Of a stretch of DNA of 5,347 bases, positions 1 to 5,347 are shown in pieces. The position numbers and the translations under genes are program-made. This stretch comes from an uncultured Gemmobacter sp. (lineage in GTDB: Bacteria > Pseudomonadota > Alphaproteobacteria > Rhodobacterales > Rhodobacteraceae), in NCBI GenBank assembly GCA_937983495.1, contig CALKAA010000308.1, positions 1 through 5,347 of the forward strand. Direction: 5' to 3'. Position 1 is the first letter of the stretch. Each line of letters opens with the position of its first letter. The notes beneath the pieces are model-generated. The model worked only from the letters and a program-made list of their open reading frames with translations, was not told the origin of the DNA and made no database searches.

Positions 1-153
1 ATGCGGCAGAATGCCCGTTGCCCCGGTCCGCGTCCGTTGGCCTTTGATCAGCGTCACATGCCCAACCCGCACCCCCGCCACATCGGTGATCGCATTCATC
101 GGCCCCGGAGGATAAAGCCCGACAGTCACCCCCAGATCACGCGCGCGCGGCAT
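1..153 (-). CDS. P1 family peptidase (DmpA/BapA-like aminopeptidase), N-terminal part, cut by window edge
   Basis: This is a partial gene: the ATG lies at 151-153 and the frame stays open to base 1, giving 51 codons. The translation starts MPRARDLGVTVGLYPPGP and continues with MNAITDVAGVRVGHVTLIKG and then RTRTGATGILPH. The order RDLG, PGPxNAITDVxGVxVGHxTLI, RTGxTxILP is the hallmark N-terminus of the DmpA/BapA family (MEROPS P1, Ntn-hydrolase fold). Members are made as a precursor that cleaves itself before a catalytic serine into two chains, and they act as aminopeptidases, often on D-amino-acid amides or beta-peptides. The catalytic Ser/Gly cleavage site lies beyond the window, so activity and substrate cannot be judged. 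The ATG is 3 nt after the stop of the LRR gene and in the same frame, which suggests one transcript and translational coupling. No good Shine-Dalgarno is visible before it. No signal peptide is seen. Confidence 0.85.
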   Translation of the reverse strand, partial: MPRARDLGVTVGLYPPGPMNAITDVAGVRVGHVTLIKGQRTRTGATGILPH

Positions 154-156
154 GGA

Positions 157-1890
157 TCAAACCACTTGAAACCATTGAAGAAACTTCTCGATCAGCGGCT
201 GCAAGCGCGCCGCGAGCGTCATTCCCGTCGGCCCCAGCCACCAGCCATGCACAGTCGCGGCATTAGACAAAACCGCCAGCATCCCGCCAAAGGGCATCAC
301 CACGCGGCGCAGCAGGCCCGGCCGATCCTCCAGCTTGTGCTTGAAGCTGATTGCAAGATCCTCAACGGCCTTCAAGGTCTTGATCAGCTGTGGCCCAACC
401 TGATCGCGAACCTCTGGCTCGGCCATCACCTCCAGCACCTCGCCCACCATACCCTCGACGTCTCTCGCGCCGATTTCCGGGTTCAGTGGCGGCAAAGCGG
501 CTAGGGCCGCCTCCTCGGCATCGGTCGGCGGCATCAGCAAGGGGCGCAGCGCGTGATGTGCCGTCACGATGGCCTCAAAGCCCCGCTTCAGGCCCTTGTC
601 CACCGCATGCGACAGGTAATCGTCCTCCAGACTGCCTTCGATCATCTGCATGGTGGCATCAATGACGAACCAGATCGGCAGGTCGGGCTGCAAGCCCTCG
701 GCATAGGCATCCAAACGGCGCAAGAGCACGGGGGCGCATTGGGTCTGCTGCGCCTCTTGCCGGATCAGCGCGACCTGCGCGCGCAAACCCGCCACCCGCT
801 GCGCCGCCTCGACCGGATTCACCCGCTGCGGCGGGGCGGGGTTCACCACCTCCAACCGATCCCCCACCTTGCCAAGAGCCACCGGGCTGAACGCCGCGAG
901 CCCCGCCTTGGTCACTTTCCCCTTTTGCGGCACGGGGTCGCGAAAATCGGGATGTGTGCCTTTCAGATATTGCACCGTCTGAAGGGCGCATTGCCGGCCG
1001 TCCAGGCCCGAGAGCATTTCAAAGCGATTGTCCACCTTGGATGCGGGGGTATAGCTAAAGGAAAGGTTCCGCCCCCGCTCTGCCGCGAATTCCGGCAAGT
1101 TCAGCAGAAACTCAACATCCGGCAGCGCAGTATCCATGAGTTCCAGAGCGCTGAGCCGCCGCAGCCCGTAAATCGGCGTAAAGTCGCTGATCTGCGTGCG
1201 GGAAAGGTCTAGTGTCTTAAGCGCCGTCAAACCCGCCAGCGGGGCGGCATCGCTGATCTGCGTGCCGGACAGGTCCAACTTGGTCAGCGCGGTCAAGCCC
1301 GACAACGGGCCGACATCACTGATCCGAGTGCCAGACAAGTCCAACTTGGTCAGCACGGTCAAGCCCGACAGAGGGCTGACATCCTCAATTAGCGTGTGGG
1401 ATAAGTCCAACGCTGTCAGCGCGGTTAACCCCGCCAGTGGGGTGGCATCGCTGATCTGCGTGCCGAACAGGTTCAACTCGGTCAGCGAGGTCAAACGCGC
1501 CATCGGAGAGACATCGCTGATCTCTGTGCCGGACAGTTTCAACTCGGTCAGCGCAGTCAAACCCGCCAGCGGGGCGACGTCGCTGATCTGCGTGCCGGAC
1601 AGGTCCAGTGCCGTCAACCCGGTGACATGGCGCAGCGCTGTGATGTCATCCAATCGAGACCGTGTTCCTTCCGACGTACCCCCATCCGGCCTGCGCCACC
1701 CCGCGAACACGCGTTTCAGCCCGGGCACCAGCGCCAATTCCTCGGGCAAGCGCTGCATCGCCTTCAGATCGCAGAAATCCAGCGTGTCCGCCCCGGCCTC
1801 TGCTGCCAGATAGATTCGCCGCACCGCTTCGGCCATGGCGGCGGCTTCGTTCTGCCGCCATTCCGGCTTGCCATAATCCTGATCGCTCAT
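157..1890 (-). CDS. Leucine-rich-repeat protein with unrecognised C-terminal helical region
   Basis: A 577-residue protein without a signal peptide, so probably cytoplasmic. Residues about 1-65 form a helical N-terminal cap rich in Ala and Glu, including ADTLDFCDLKAMQRLPEEL. Residues 92-245 are seven uninterrupted repeats of exactly 22 residues with the pattern LxxLxLSxTxIxDxxPLxGLxx. A degenerate eighth repeat follows at 246-267, and a half repeat precedes them at about 80-91. The pattern is of the internalin/SDS22-like type, whose curved solenoid usually binds another protein. Residues about 270-350 look like a post-LRR linker (NLSFSYTP, then FSPVALGKVGDRLEVVNPAPP). About 357-577 are predicted mostly helical, with a hydrophobic, Trp-containing tail (HGWWLGPTG, then LIEKFLQWFQVV). 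I do not recognise this C-terminal domain and assign no function; membrane contact by the tail is possible but not shown. The ATG at 1888-1890 is the first start in the frame, preceded by a G-rich stretch that is only a weak ribosome site. Met19 is an alternative start. It lies 99 bp downstream of ileS, beyond a strong terminator, so it probably has its own promoter, which I could not locate. Confidence 0.85.
   Translation of the reverse strand: MSDQDYGKPEWRQNEAAAMAEAVRRIYLAAEAGADTLDFCDLKAMQRLPEELALVPGLKRVFAGWRRPDGGTSEGTRSRLDDITALRHVTGLTALDLSGTQISDVAPLAGLTALTELKLSGTEISDVSPMARLTSLTELNLFGTQISDATPLAGLTALTALDLSHTLIEDVSPLSGLTVLTKLDLSGTRISDVGPLSGLTALTKLDLSGTQISDAAPLAGLTALKTLDLSRTQISDFTPIYGLRRLSALELMDTALPDVEFLLNLPEFAAERGRNLSFSYTPASKVDNRFEMLSGLDGRQCALQTVQYLKGTHPDFRDPVPQKGKVTKAGLAAFSPVALGKVGDRLEVVNPAPPQRVNPVEAAQRVAGLRAQVALIRQEAQQTQCAPVLLRRLDAYAEGLQPDLPIWFVIDATMQMIEGSLEDDYLSHAVDKGLKRGFEAIVTAHHALRPLLMPPTDAEEAALAALPPLNPEIGARDVEGMVGEVLEVMAEPEVRDQVGPQLIKTLKAVEDLAISFKHKLEDRPGLLRRVVMPFGGMLAVLSNAATVHGWWLGPTGMTLAARLQPLIEKFLQWFQVV
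1156..1617 (-). repeat. Seven tandem 66-bp coding repeats (LRR units)
   Basis: These are seven 66-bp units in phase with the reading frame, encoding residues 92-245 of the LRR protein. No unit has an insertion or deletion. The units remain alike at DNA level: 1221-1277 and 1551-1607, five units apart, differ at only 3 of 57 positions by hand comparison, including synonymous sites. That is closer than to most units between them. Such similarity fits recent unit duplication or gene conversion, and the array could vary in copy number between strains. Confidence 0.9.
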
Positions 1891-1950
1891 CCCGCCCCCG
1901 CCACCACTTTGACGCGAGCAAAGCCGATTGCGGCCCCGGCGGCAAGGCCC

Positions 1951-1983
1951 GCAAAAGCAAAGGGCCGGGAAATCCCGGCCCTT
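1951..1983 (-). terminator. Intrinsic terminator of ileS
   Basis: On the minus strand, 7 nt after the ileS stop codon, an 11-base arm AAGGGCCGGGA (1973-1983) is followed by 2 bases and its perfect complement TCCCGGCCCTT (1960-1970). In practice this is a 10-bp stem with an ATTT loop. The stem runs into T-rich sequence (TTTGCTTTTG, ending near 1952). The plus strand lacks a T run after the stem, so the structure is oriented for ileS. It insulates ileS from the downstream LRR gene. Confidence 0.88.
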
Positions 1984-1989
1984 CCGATC

Positions 1990-4953
1990 TTACCCCAAAG
2001 CCTCGTCACAGCGGGCGCAGGTTTGCGCGTGAGAATGCGTGCCCACATCCGGCAGGATCTGCCAGCAGCGGGCGCATTTCTCGCCCTCGGCCAGTTCGAA
2101 CACCACCGCCACGCCGGGCTGTTCCGGCAGGCGGAATGCCTCGGCCGGAGCCGGGTCTGCCGTCACCTGAATGGCGCTGGTGATGCACACTTGCGCGAAA
2201 TCCACCGATTTCAGCGCGGCCAGCATCGCCGCATCCTCCACATGCACCACGGGGGCTGCCTCAAGGCTGGCGCCAATCACCTTGGCGGTGCGCTGCACCT
2301 CCAGCGCCGCCGTCACCACGCGGCGCGCCTGCCGCACCTGCGCCCATTTCGCCGCCAAGGGCTCATTGAGCCAATCCTTCGGCGTATCCGGGAAATCGGT
2401 CAGGTGGATCGACGAACCGTCAGCAGGGAACCGCTCCAGCCAGACTTCTTCCATGGTGAACACCAGAATGGGTGCCAGCCACGAGGTCAGCCGGTGGAAC
2501 AGAATATCCAGCACCGTGCGGGCGGCACGGCGGCGGGTGCTTTCCGGCGCATCGCAATACAGCACATCCTTGCGGATGTCGAAATAGACCGAAGACAGAT
2601 CGACCGTGCAGAAGGTAAACAGCTTCTGGAACACGCCCTGGAAATCGTAAGCCGCATAGCCCTTGCGCACCTCGGTATCCAGCTCGGCCAGACGGTGCAG
2701 CACCCATTGCTCCAGCTCTGGCATTTCGGCCGTTTCCAGACGCTCGGCCTCGGTGAACCCCGCAAGGTTGCCCAGAATATAGCGCATCGAATTGCGCAGC
2801 CGGCGATAGCTGTCGGCCACACCTTTCAGGATTTCCTTCCCGATGCGCAGATCGACCGTGTAATCCGAGGTCGCCACCCACAGGCGCAGGATATCGGCAC
2901 CGTATTCGTCGATCACCTGCTGCGGCGCGACCGTATTGCCCAGCGATTTGGACATTTTCATGCCCTTCTCGTCCAGCGTGAAGCCATGGGTCAGCACGCC
3001 GCGATAGGGCGCGCGGCCCTTGGTGCCGCAGGCTTGCAGCATAGAGGAATGGAACCAGCCGCGATGCTGGTCGGTGCCTTCAAGGTAAAGATCGGCCAAG
3101 CCATCCTCGGTGCCATCCGCGCGGTCGCGCAGCACGAAAGCATGGGTCGAGCCACTATCGAACCACACATCCAGCACATCGAAGACCTGTTCATAATCCG
3201 ACGGATCGACGATGCCTTGCAGCACCTTTTCCTTGAAACCTTCCACATACCAGACATCCGCGCCCTCGGCCTCGAAGGCTGCCGTGATGCGGGCATTGAC
3301 CTCTGCGTTGCGCAGCAGGAAATCGGCATCCGTGGGCCGGGCACCCTTTTTGGTAAAGCAGGTCAGCGGCACGCCCCAGGCGCGCTGGCGCGACAGCACC
3401 CAATCCGGGCGCGCCTCGATCATCGAATGCAGGCGGTTGCGGCCCGAAACAGGCGTGAACTGCACCAATTGGTTGATCGAATGCAGCGCGCGTTGGCGGA
3501 TCGTGTCGCCATAGGCGCCCTGGCCATCCTCGATCTTGGCGTCAATCGCGGCAAACCATTGCGGGGTGTTGCGATAGATCACCGGCGCTTTCGACCGCCA
3601 GCTATGCGGGTAGGAGTGTTTCAGCTTGCCCTTGGCAAACAGCGCCCCTGCCCCGTGCAGCGCCTTGATATTGCTGACATTGGCCGGGCCTTCCTTGCCC
3701 TCGGGCGTGATGATGTGCTGGCCCGCGAACAGCGGCAGATCGGCGCGATAGGAACCATCGGCCTCGACGTTATAGGTCATCTTGAGGCCGAACTTGAGGC
3801 CCAGCTGATAGTCGTCATCGCCGTGGCTCGGCGCGGTATGCACAAAGCCCGTGCCCGCATCATCGGTCACATGATCACCCGGCAGCATCGGCACGGGGTA
3901 ATCCCATTCGCCTTGGCCGCCTTCGATGCCCGCATAGGGGTGGGCCAGAACTGTGTCCTCAAAGTGCGAAACTTGCGCAACAAGAACGGCTGTGCATTTT
4001 GCCTTCTCAAACAAATCATCAGCAAGTTTGGCGGCCACCAAAAGTGTTTCCCCAACATTTGCCGTGCTGCCTTCGGCGACCGAGACAACCTCGTAAAGCC
4101 CGTAAACGATGCTTGGGTTAAATGCTACCGCCTTATTCTGTGGAATGGTCCATGGCGTGGTAGTCCAGATCACAACGGAAGCGCGATTGAATTTCTCATG
4201 AACAGCATCTGATCCGTGATCTTCAAGCGTCCAATTCTCAGGCGGCATATAAACAAAAACAGGACCGTTTGCCCCGCTTACCACCTTGAACCGCACCCAA
4301 ACCATATGGCTGGTATGGTCGTGATACTCCACCTCGGCCTCGGCCAGGGCGGTCTTTTCCACCGGCGACCACATCACGGGCTTGGAGCCCTGATACAGCG
4401 TGCCATTCATCAGGAATTTCATGAATTCCTCGGCGATCACCGCCTCTGCGTGATAGGTCATCGTCAGGTAAGGGTCGGCCCAATTGGCGCTAACCCCCAG
4501 GCGCTTGAACTCCTCGCGCTGCACATTCACCCAGCCTTCCGCGAATTTGCGGCATTCCTGACGGAAGGCCACCACATCCACATCATCCTTGTTCAGACCC
4601 TTGGCGCGATACTGCTCCTCGATCTTCCATTCGATCGGCAAGCCGTGGCAATCCCAGCCCGGCACATAGCGCGCGTCATGGCCCAGCATCTGCTGGCTGC
4701 GCACGATGAAATCCTTGAGGATCTTGTTCAGCGCGTGGCCGATATGCAGATGGCCGTTGGCGTAAGGAGGGCCATCATGCAGCGTGAACGGTTTGCGACC
4801 CGTCTTTTCGCGCAGCCGGTCATAGACCCCGATCTCCTCCCAGCGTTTCAGCCAGCCGGGCTCGCGCTGCGGCAGGCCCGCGCGCATCGGAAAGGCGGTT
4901 TCGGGCAGGAAGACAGGGTATTTCGGATCGGTTTCAGGCGTGTCGGCGCACAT
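1990..4953 (-). CDS. ileS: Isoleucyl-tRNA synthetase (class Ia, zinc-containing, with editing domain)
   Basis: This cytoplasmic enzyme attaches isoleucine to tRNA-Ile using ATP and hydrolyses mischarged valine. The chosen start gives 987 residues (E. coli has 938), beginning MCADTPETDPKYPVFLPE. In that numbering the HIGH motif is at 70-73 (HLHIGH), GWDCHGLPIE at 99-108 and KMSKS at 666-670. The CP1 editing site has TTTPWTIPQN (264-273) and GTGFVHTAPSHGDDDY (367-382), which keep the Thr triplet, Asn273, His372 and Asp381 matching E. coli Thr241-243, Asn250, His333 and Asp342. The anticodon-binding region follows, and the C-terminus carries a zinc knuckle with Cys960, Cys963, Cys979 and Cys982. 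The start at 4953 is preferred over an in-frame ATG 19 codons upstream (5010) because GAGGA precedes it by 9 nt, the upstream ATG lacks a ribosome site, and the extension would be translated from a terminator-like hairpin. All catalytic elements are present, so it should be functional. About 110 codons in CP1 have atypical base composition (see the separate entry). The leader suggests control by attenuation. Confidence 0.97.
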   Translation of the reverse strand: MCADTPETDPKYPVFLPETAFPMRAGLPQREPGWLKRWEEIGVYDRLREKTGRKPFTLHDGPPYANGHLHIGHALNKILKDFIVRSQQMLGHDARYVPGWDCHGLPIEWKIEEQYRAKGLNKDDVDVVAFRQECRKFAEGWVNVQREEFKRLGVSANWADPYLTMTYHAEAVIAEEFMKFLMNGTLYQGSKPVMWSPVEKTALAEAEVEYHDHTSHMVWVRFKVVSGANGPVFVYMPPENWTLEDHGSDAVHEKFNRASVVIWTTTPWTIPQNKAVAFNPSIVYGLYEVVSVAEGSTANVGETLLVAAKLADDLFEKAKCTAVLVAQVSHFEDTVLAHPYAGIEGGQGEWDYPVPMLPGDHVTDDAGTGFVHTAPSHGDDDYQLGLKFGLKMTYNVEADGSYRADLPLFAGQHIITPEGKEGPANVSNIKALHGAGALFAKGKLKHSYPHSWRSKAPVIYRNTPQWFAAIDAKIEDGQGAYGDTIRQRALHSINQLVQFTPVSGRNRLHSMIEARPDWVLSRQRAWGVPLTCFTKKGARPTDADFLLRNAEVNARITAAFEAEGADVWYVEGFKEKVLQGIVDPSDYEQVFDVLDVWFDSGSTHAFVLRDRADGTEDGLADLYLEGTDQHRGWFHSSMLQACGTKGRAPYRGVLTHGFTLDEKGMKMSKSLGNTVAPQQVIDEYGADILRLWVATSDYTVDLRIGKEILKGVADSYRRLRNSMRYILGNLAGFTEAERLETAEMPELEQWVLHRLAELDTEVRKGYAAYDFQGVFQKLFTFCTVDLSSVYFDIRKDVLYCDAPESTRRRAARTVLDILFHRLTSWLAPILVFTMEEVWLERFPADGSSIHLTDFPDTPKDWLNEPLAAKWAQVRQARRVVTAALEVQRTAKVIGASLEAAPVVHVEDAAMLAALKSVDFAQVCITSAIQVTADPAPAEAFRLPEQPGVAVVFELAEGEKCARCWQILPDVGTHSHAQTCARCDEALG
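3949..4281. other. Low-GC block inside ileS (probable recombined segment)
   Basis: Hand counts give 157 G+C in 320 bases for 3961-4280 (49 %), against 63 % for 3841-3960 and 67 % for 4321-4380. Third codon positions across ileS residues about 225-334 are G or C in about 52 of 110 codons (47 %). The rest of the gene is dominated by codons ending in G or C. Codons such as GTT, CTT, GCA, CCA, ACA and AAT cluster here. The frame is intact and the conserved TTTPWTIP motif is inside the block. It therefore looks like a replaced segment rather than decay. The edges are approximate. Confidence 0.7.
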
Positions 4954-4962
4954 CTCGGGCAG

Positions 4963-4967
4963 TCCTC
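4963..4967 (-). promoter_or_regulatory. Ribosome binding site that decides the ileS start
   Basis: On the minus strand GAGGA lies 9 nt before the ATG at 4951-4953. No comparable purine run precedes the in-frame ATG at 5008-5010, so this site favours the shorter 987-residue protein. Confidence 0.65.
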
Positions 4968-4978
4968 GGAGAGATCGG

Positions 4979-5004
4979 AAAAGGGCGGCCCGCCACGGGG
5001 CCGC
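4979..5004 (-). terminator. Terminator-like hairpin in the ileS leader (candidate attenuator)
   Basis: On the minus strand GCGGCCC (4998-5004), a 6-nt loop CGTGGC, and GGGCCGC (4985-4991) form a perfect 7-bp G/C stem. It is followed by CC and then TTTT (4979-4982). It lies between the leader ORF and the ileS ribosome site, in the position expected of an attenuator. The T run is short and is offset by two C residues, so as a stand-alone terminator it would be weak. It could also act only on RNA folding near the start. Confidence 0.5.
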
Positions 5005-5020
5005 AAGCATGACGCGTAAC

Positions 5021-5049
5021 CCGGCCGCTGAATCAGCGTGCCGGGCCGG
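5021..5049 (-). promoter_or_regulatory. Hairpin overlapping the end of the leader ORF
   Basis: On the minus strand CCGGCC (5044-5049) can pair with GGCCGG (5021-5026), enclosing the near-perfect palindrome CGCTGA-T-TCAGCG (5026-5038; these two pairings overlap by one base). The left arm of the palindrome holds the last sense codon and the TGA of the leader ORF. The right arm continues as GCGGCC (5023-5028), identical to the 5' arm of the downstream terminator-like hairpin. It can therefore compete for pairing with GGCCGC at 4985-4990. Confidence 0.5.
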
Positions 5050-5083
5050 TAATTCGATGGATGAGCGCGATCAGGGTCATCAT
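5033..5083 (-). CDS. Candidate isoleucine-containing leader peptide upstream of ileS
   Basis: A 16-codon ORF on the minus strand, MMTLIALIHRITGPAR, runs from ATG at 5081-5083 to TGA at 5033-5035. Isoleucine occurs at positions 5, 8 and 11 (ATC, ATC, ATT), evenly spaced by three codons, in a short ORF directly ahead of an isoleucyl-tRNA synthetase gene. The AAGG at 5089-5092 may serve as ribosome site, 5 nt before the first ATG or 8 nt before the second. Alternatively the same bases belong to a -10 box and the transcript starts at or near the AUG (leaderless). Three isoleucines in 16 codons alone could be chance; the gene context and the two following hairpins are what make it credible as a regulatory ORF. 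No function of the peptide itself is implied. Confidence 0.5.
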   Translation of the reverse strand: MMTLIALIHRITGPAR

Positions 5084-5089
5084 GCGGGC

Positions 5090-5118
5090 CTTATACGCAA
5101 GGGGCTGCGCCGGGTCCA
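5090..5118 (-). promoter_or_regulatory. Possible sigma-70-type promoter for the ileS leader
   Basis: On the minus strand TGGACC (5113-5118; 4 of 6 match to TTGACA) and TATAAG (5090-5095; 5 of 6 match to TATAAT) are separated by 17 bp. The predicted transcription start falls near 5083-5084, at the first ATG of the leader ORF. The -35 box is weak, so the call rests mainly on the -10 box and the spacing. Confidence 0.4.
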
Positions 5119-5172
5119 GCCTTTCGGGCTTGGCAAAGCCGCGAGATTGCGATCCTTCTGGGGGCCGACAGC

Positions 5173-5178
5173 AGGAGG
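5173..5178 (+). promoter_or_regulatory. Ribosome binding site of the divergent monooxygenase gene
   Basis: A full AGGAGG lies 5 nt before the ATG at 5184 and fixes that start. No convincing plus-strand promoter was found between 5050 and 5170. Confidence 0.8.
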
Positions 5179-5183
5179 CCAGA

Positions 5184-5347
5184 ATGAAGATTGCCGTGGT
5201 GGGCGCAGGGATGGGCGGGCTGGCCTTTGCCGCACTGGCTGCACAGGCCGGGCGCGATGTGACGCTGGTCGAGCGGTTTCAGGCCCCCGGCCCGGTCGGC
5301 TCGGGGCTGGTGATCCAGCCGGTCGGCCTCGCCGTGCTGGACCGCAT
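5184..5347 (+). CDS. FAD-dependent monooxygenase/oxidoreductase, N-terminal part, cut by window edge
   Basis: Fifty-four codons are visible, starting MKIAVVGAGMGGLAFAALAA. The dinucleotide-binding motif GxGxxG is at residues 7-12 (GAGMGG) at the end of a first beta strand. A second strand ends in an acidic residue (VTLVE, Glu31) that would bind the ribose of the FAD adenosine. The stretch GSGLVIQPVGLAVLDR fits the segment after the Rossmann motif in group A flavoprotein monooxygenases (PHBH/UbiH/salicylate-hydroxylase-like, FAD_binding_3), which usually run to about 370-420 residues. These cytoplasmic enzymes hydroxylate aromatic or related substrates with NAD(P)H and O2. The substrate cannot be inferred from this fragment, and another FAD-dependent oxidoreductase is possible. 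The gene is divergent from ileS, with 230 bp between the two start codons. Confidence 0.85.
   Translation, partial: MKIAVVGAGMGGLAFAALAAQAGRDVTLVERFQAPGPVGSGLVIQPVGLAVLDR

Noticed and set aside
1..504. Plus-strand open frame at the left edge, with further overlapping frames up to 1813
   Set aside because: They lie antisense to the P1 peptidase and LRR genes, both supported by motifs. The composition is Arg/His/Pro-rich and no family is recognisable.
1891..1950. Promoter for the LRR gene just downstream of the ileS terminator
   Set aside because: No pair of -35/-10 boxes with acceptable spacing was found on the minus strand.
1627..4212. Very long plus-strand open frame (861 codons) opposite ileS and the start of the LRR gene
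   Set aside because: It is antisense to a certain ileS gene and has the His/Arg/Gln/Ile-rich composition typical of a frame mirrored from GC-rich codons. It shows no domain and no ribosome site.
4954..5010. N-terminal extension of IleRS by 19 residues from the ATG at 5010
   Set aside because: It has no ribosome binding site, would be encoded by the terminator-like hairpin, and is Arg/Ala-rich without any IleRS-like feature. The start at 4953 has GAGGA at a good distance.
4216..5019. Plus-strand open frame opposite the 5' part of ileS
   Set aside because: It is antisense to the HIGH-motif region of IleRS and has no recognisable domain.
4954..5118. T-box riboswitch upstream of ileS
   Set aside because: There is no T-box consensus (AGGGUGGNACCGCG-like) and no specifier-loop arrangement. 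The host appears to be an alphaproteobacterium, where T-boxes are not expected.
5118..5140. Overlapping short inverted repeats AGCC-N5-GGCT and GGCTT-N4-AAGCC in the divergent intergenic region
   Set aside because: Arms of 4-5 bp are expected often by chance in GC-rich DNA, and there is no matching promoter or regulator gene in view. They could be an operator, but the evidence is too thin to list.
1..5347. tRNA, rRNA, CRISPR array or insertion sequence
   Set aside because: No cloverleaf, spaced direct repeats outside the LRR array, terminal inverted repeats or transposase motifs were seen.

Overview
The window is GC-rich (roughly 60 % by eye) with strongly GC-biased third codon positions. 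Its isoleucyl-tRNA synthetase looks like those of the Rhodobacterales, so the source is most likely a chromosomal segment of a marine or freshwater member of the Alphaproteobacteria related to Rhodobacter, Paracoccus or Roseobacter. The genus cannot be fixed from the sequence alone.

Layout. Positions 1-153 (minus) hold the first 51 codons of a P1-family (DmpA/BapA-like) peptidase gene that runs off the left edge. Immediately upstream of it in transcription, with a 3-nt gap, is a 577-codon gene (157-1890, minus) for a cytoplasmic leucine-rich-repeat protein. It has seven exact-length 22-residue repeats and a long helical C-terminal region that I do not recognise. A strong intrinsic terminator (1951-1983) separates this pair from ileS (1990-4953, minus), a complete 987-residue isoleucyl-tRNA synthetase with HIGH, KMSKS, the CP1 editing site and a C-terminal four-cysteine zinc site. 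At the right edge a divergent plus-strand gene (from 5184) encodes the N-terminus of a flavin-dependent monooxygenase/oxidoreductase.

Two things go beyond ordinary annotation. First, the ileS leader (4954-5118) contains a 16-codon minus-strand ORF (5033-5083) with three isoleucine codons, MMTLIALIHRITGPAR. It is followed by a GC-rich hairpin that overlaps its stop codon, and then by a second hairpin with a short T run (4979-5004) just ahead of the ileS ribosome binding site. The segments can pair in mutually exclusive ways, which is the layout expected for ribosome-mediated transcription attenuation of ileS by isoleucyl-tRNA supply. Second, a block of about 330 bp inside ileS (about 3949-4281), covering the first half of the CP1 editing domain, has about 49 % GC and about 47 % GC3 by hand count. 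Its flanks are about 63 % GC on one side and mixed on the other. The reading frame is intact, which suggests a mosaic gene with a recombined segment from a lower-GC relative.

Apart from housekeeping charging of tRNA-Ile, no shared pathway links the genes. The LRR protein and the peptidase are probably co-transcribed. The monooxygenase shares only the intergenic control region with ileS.
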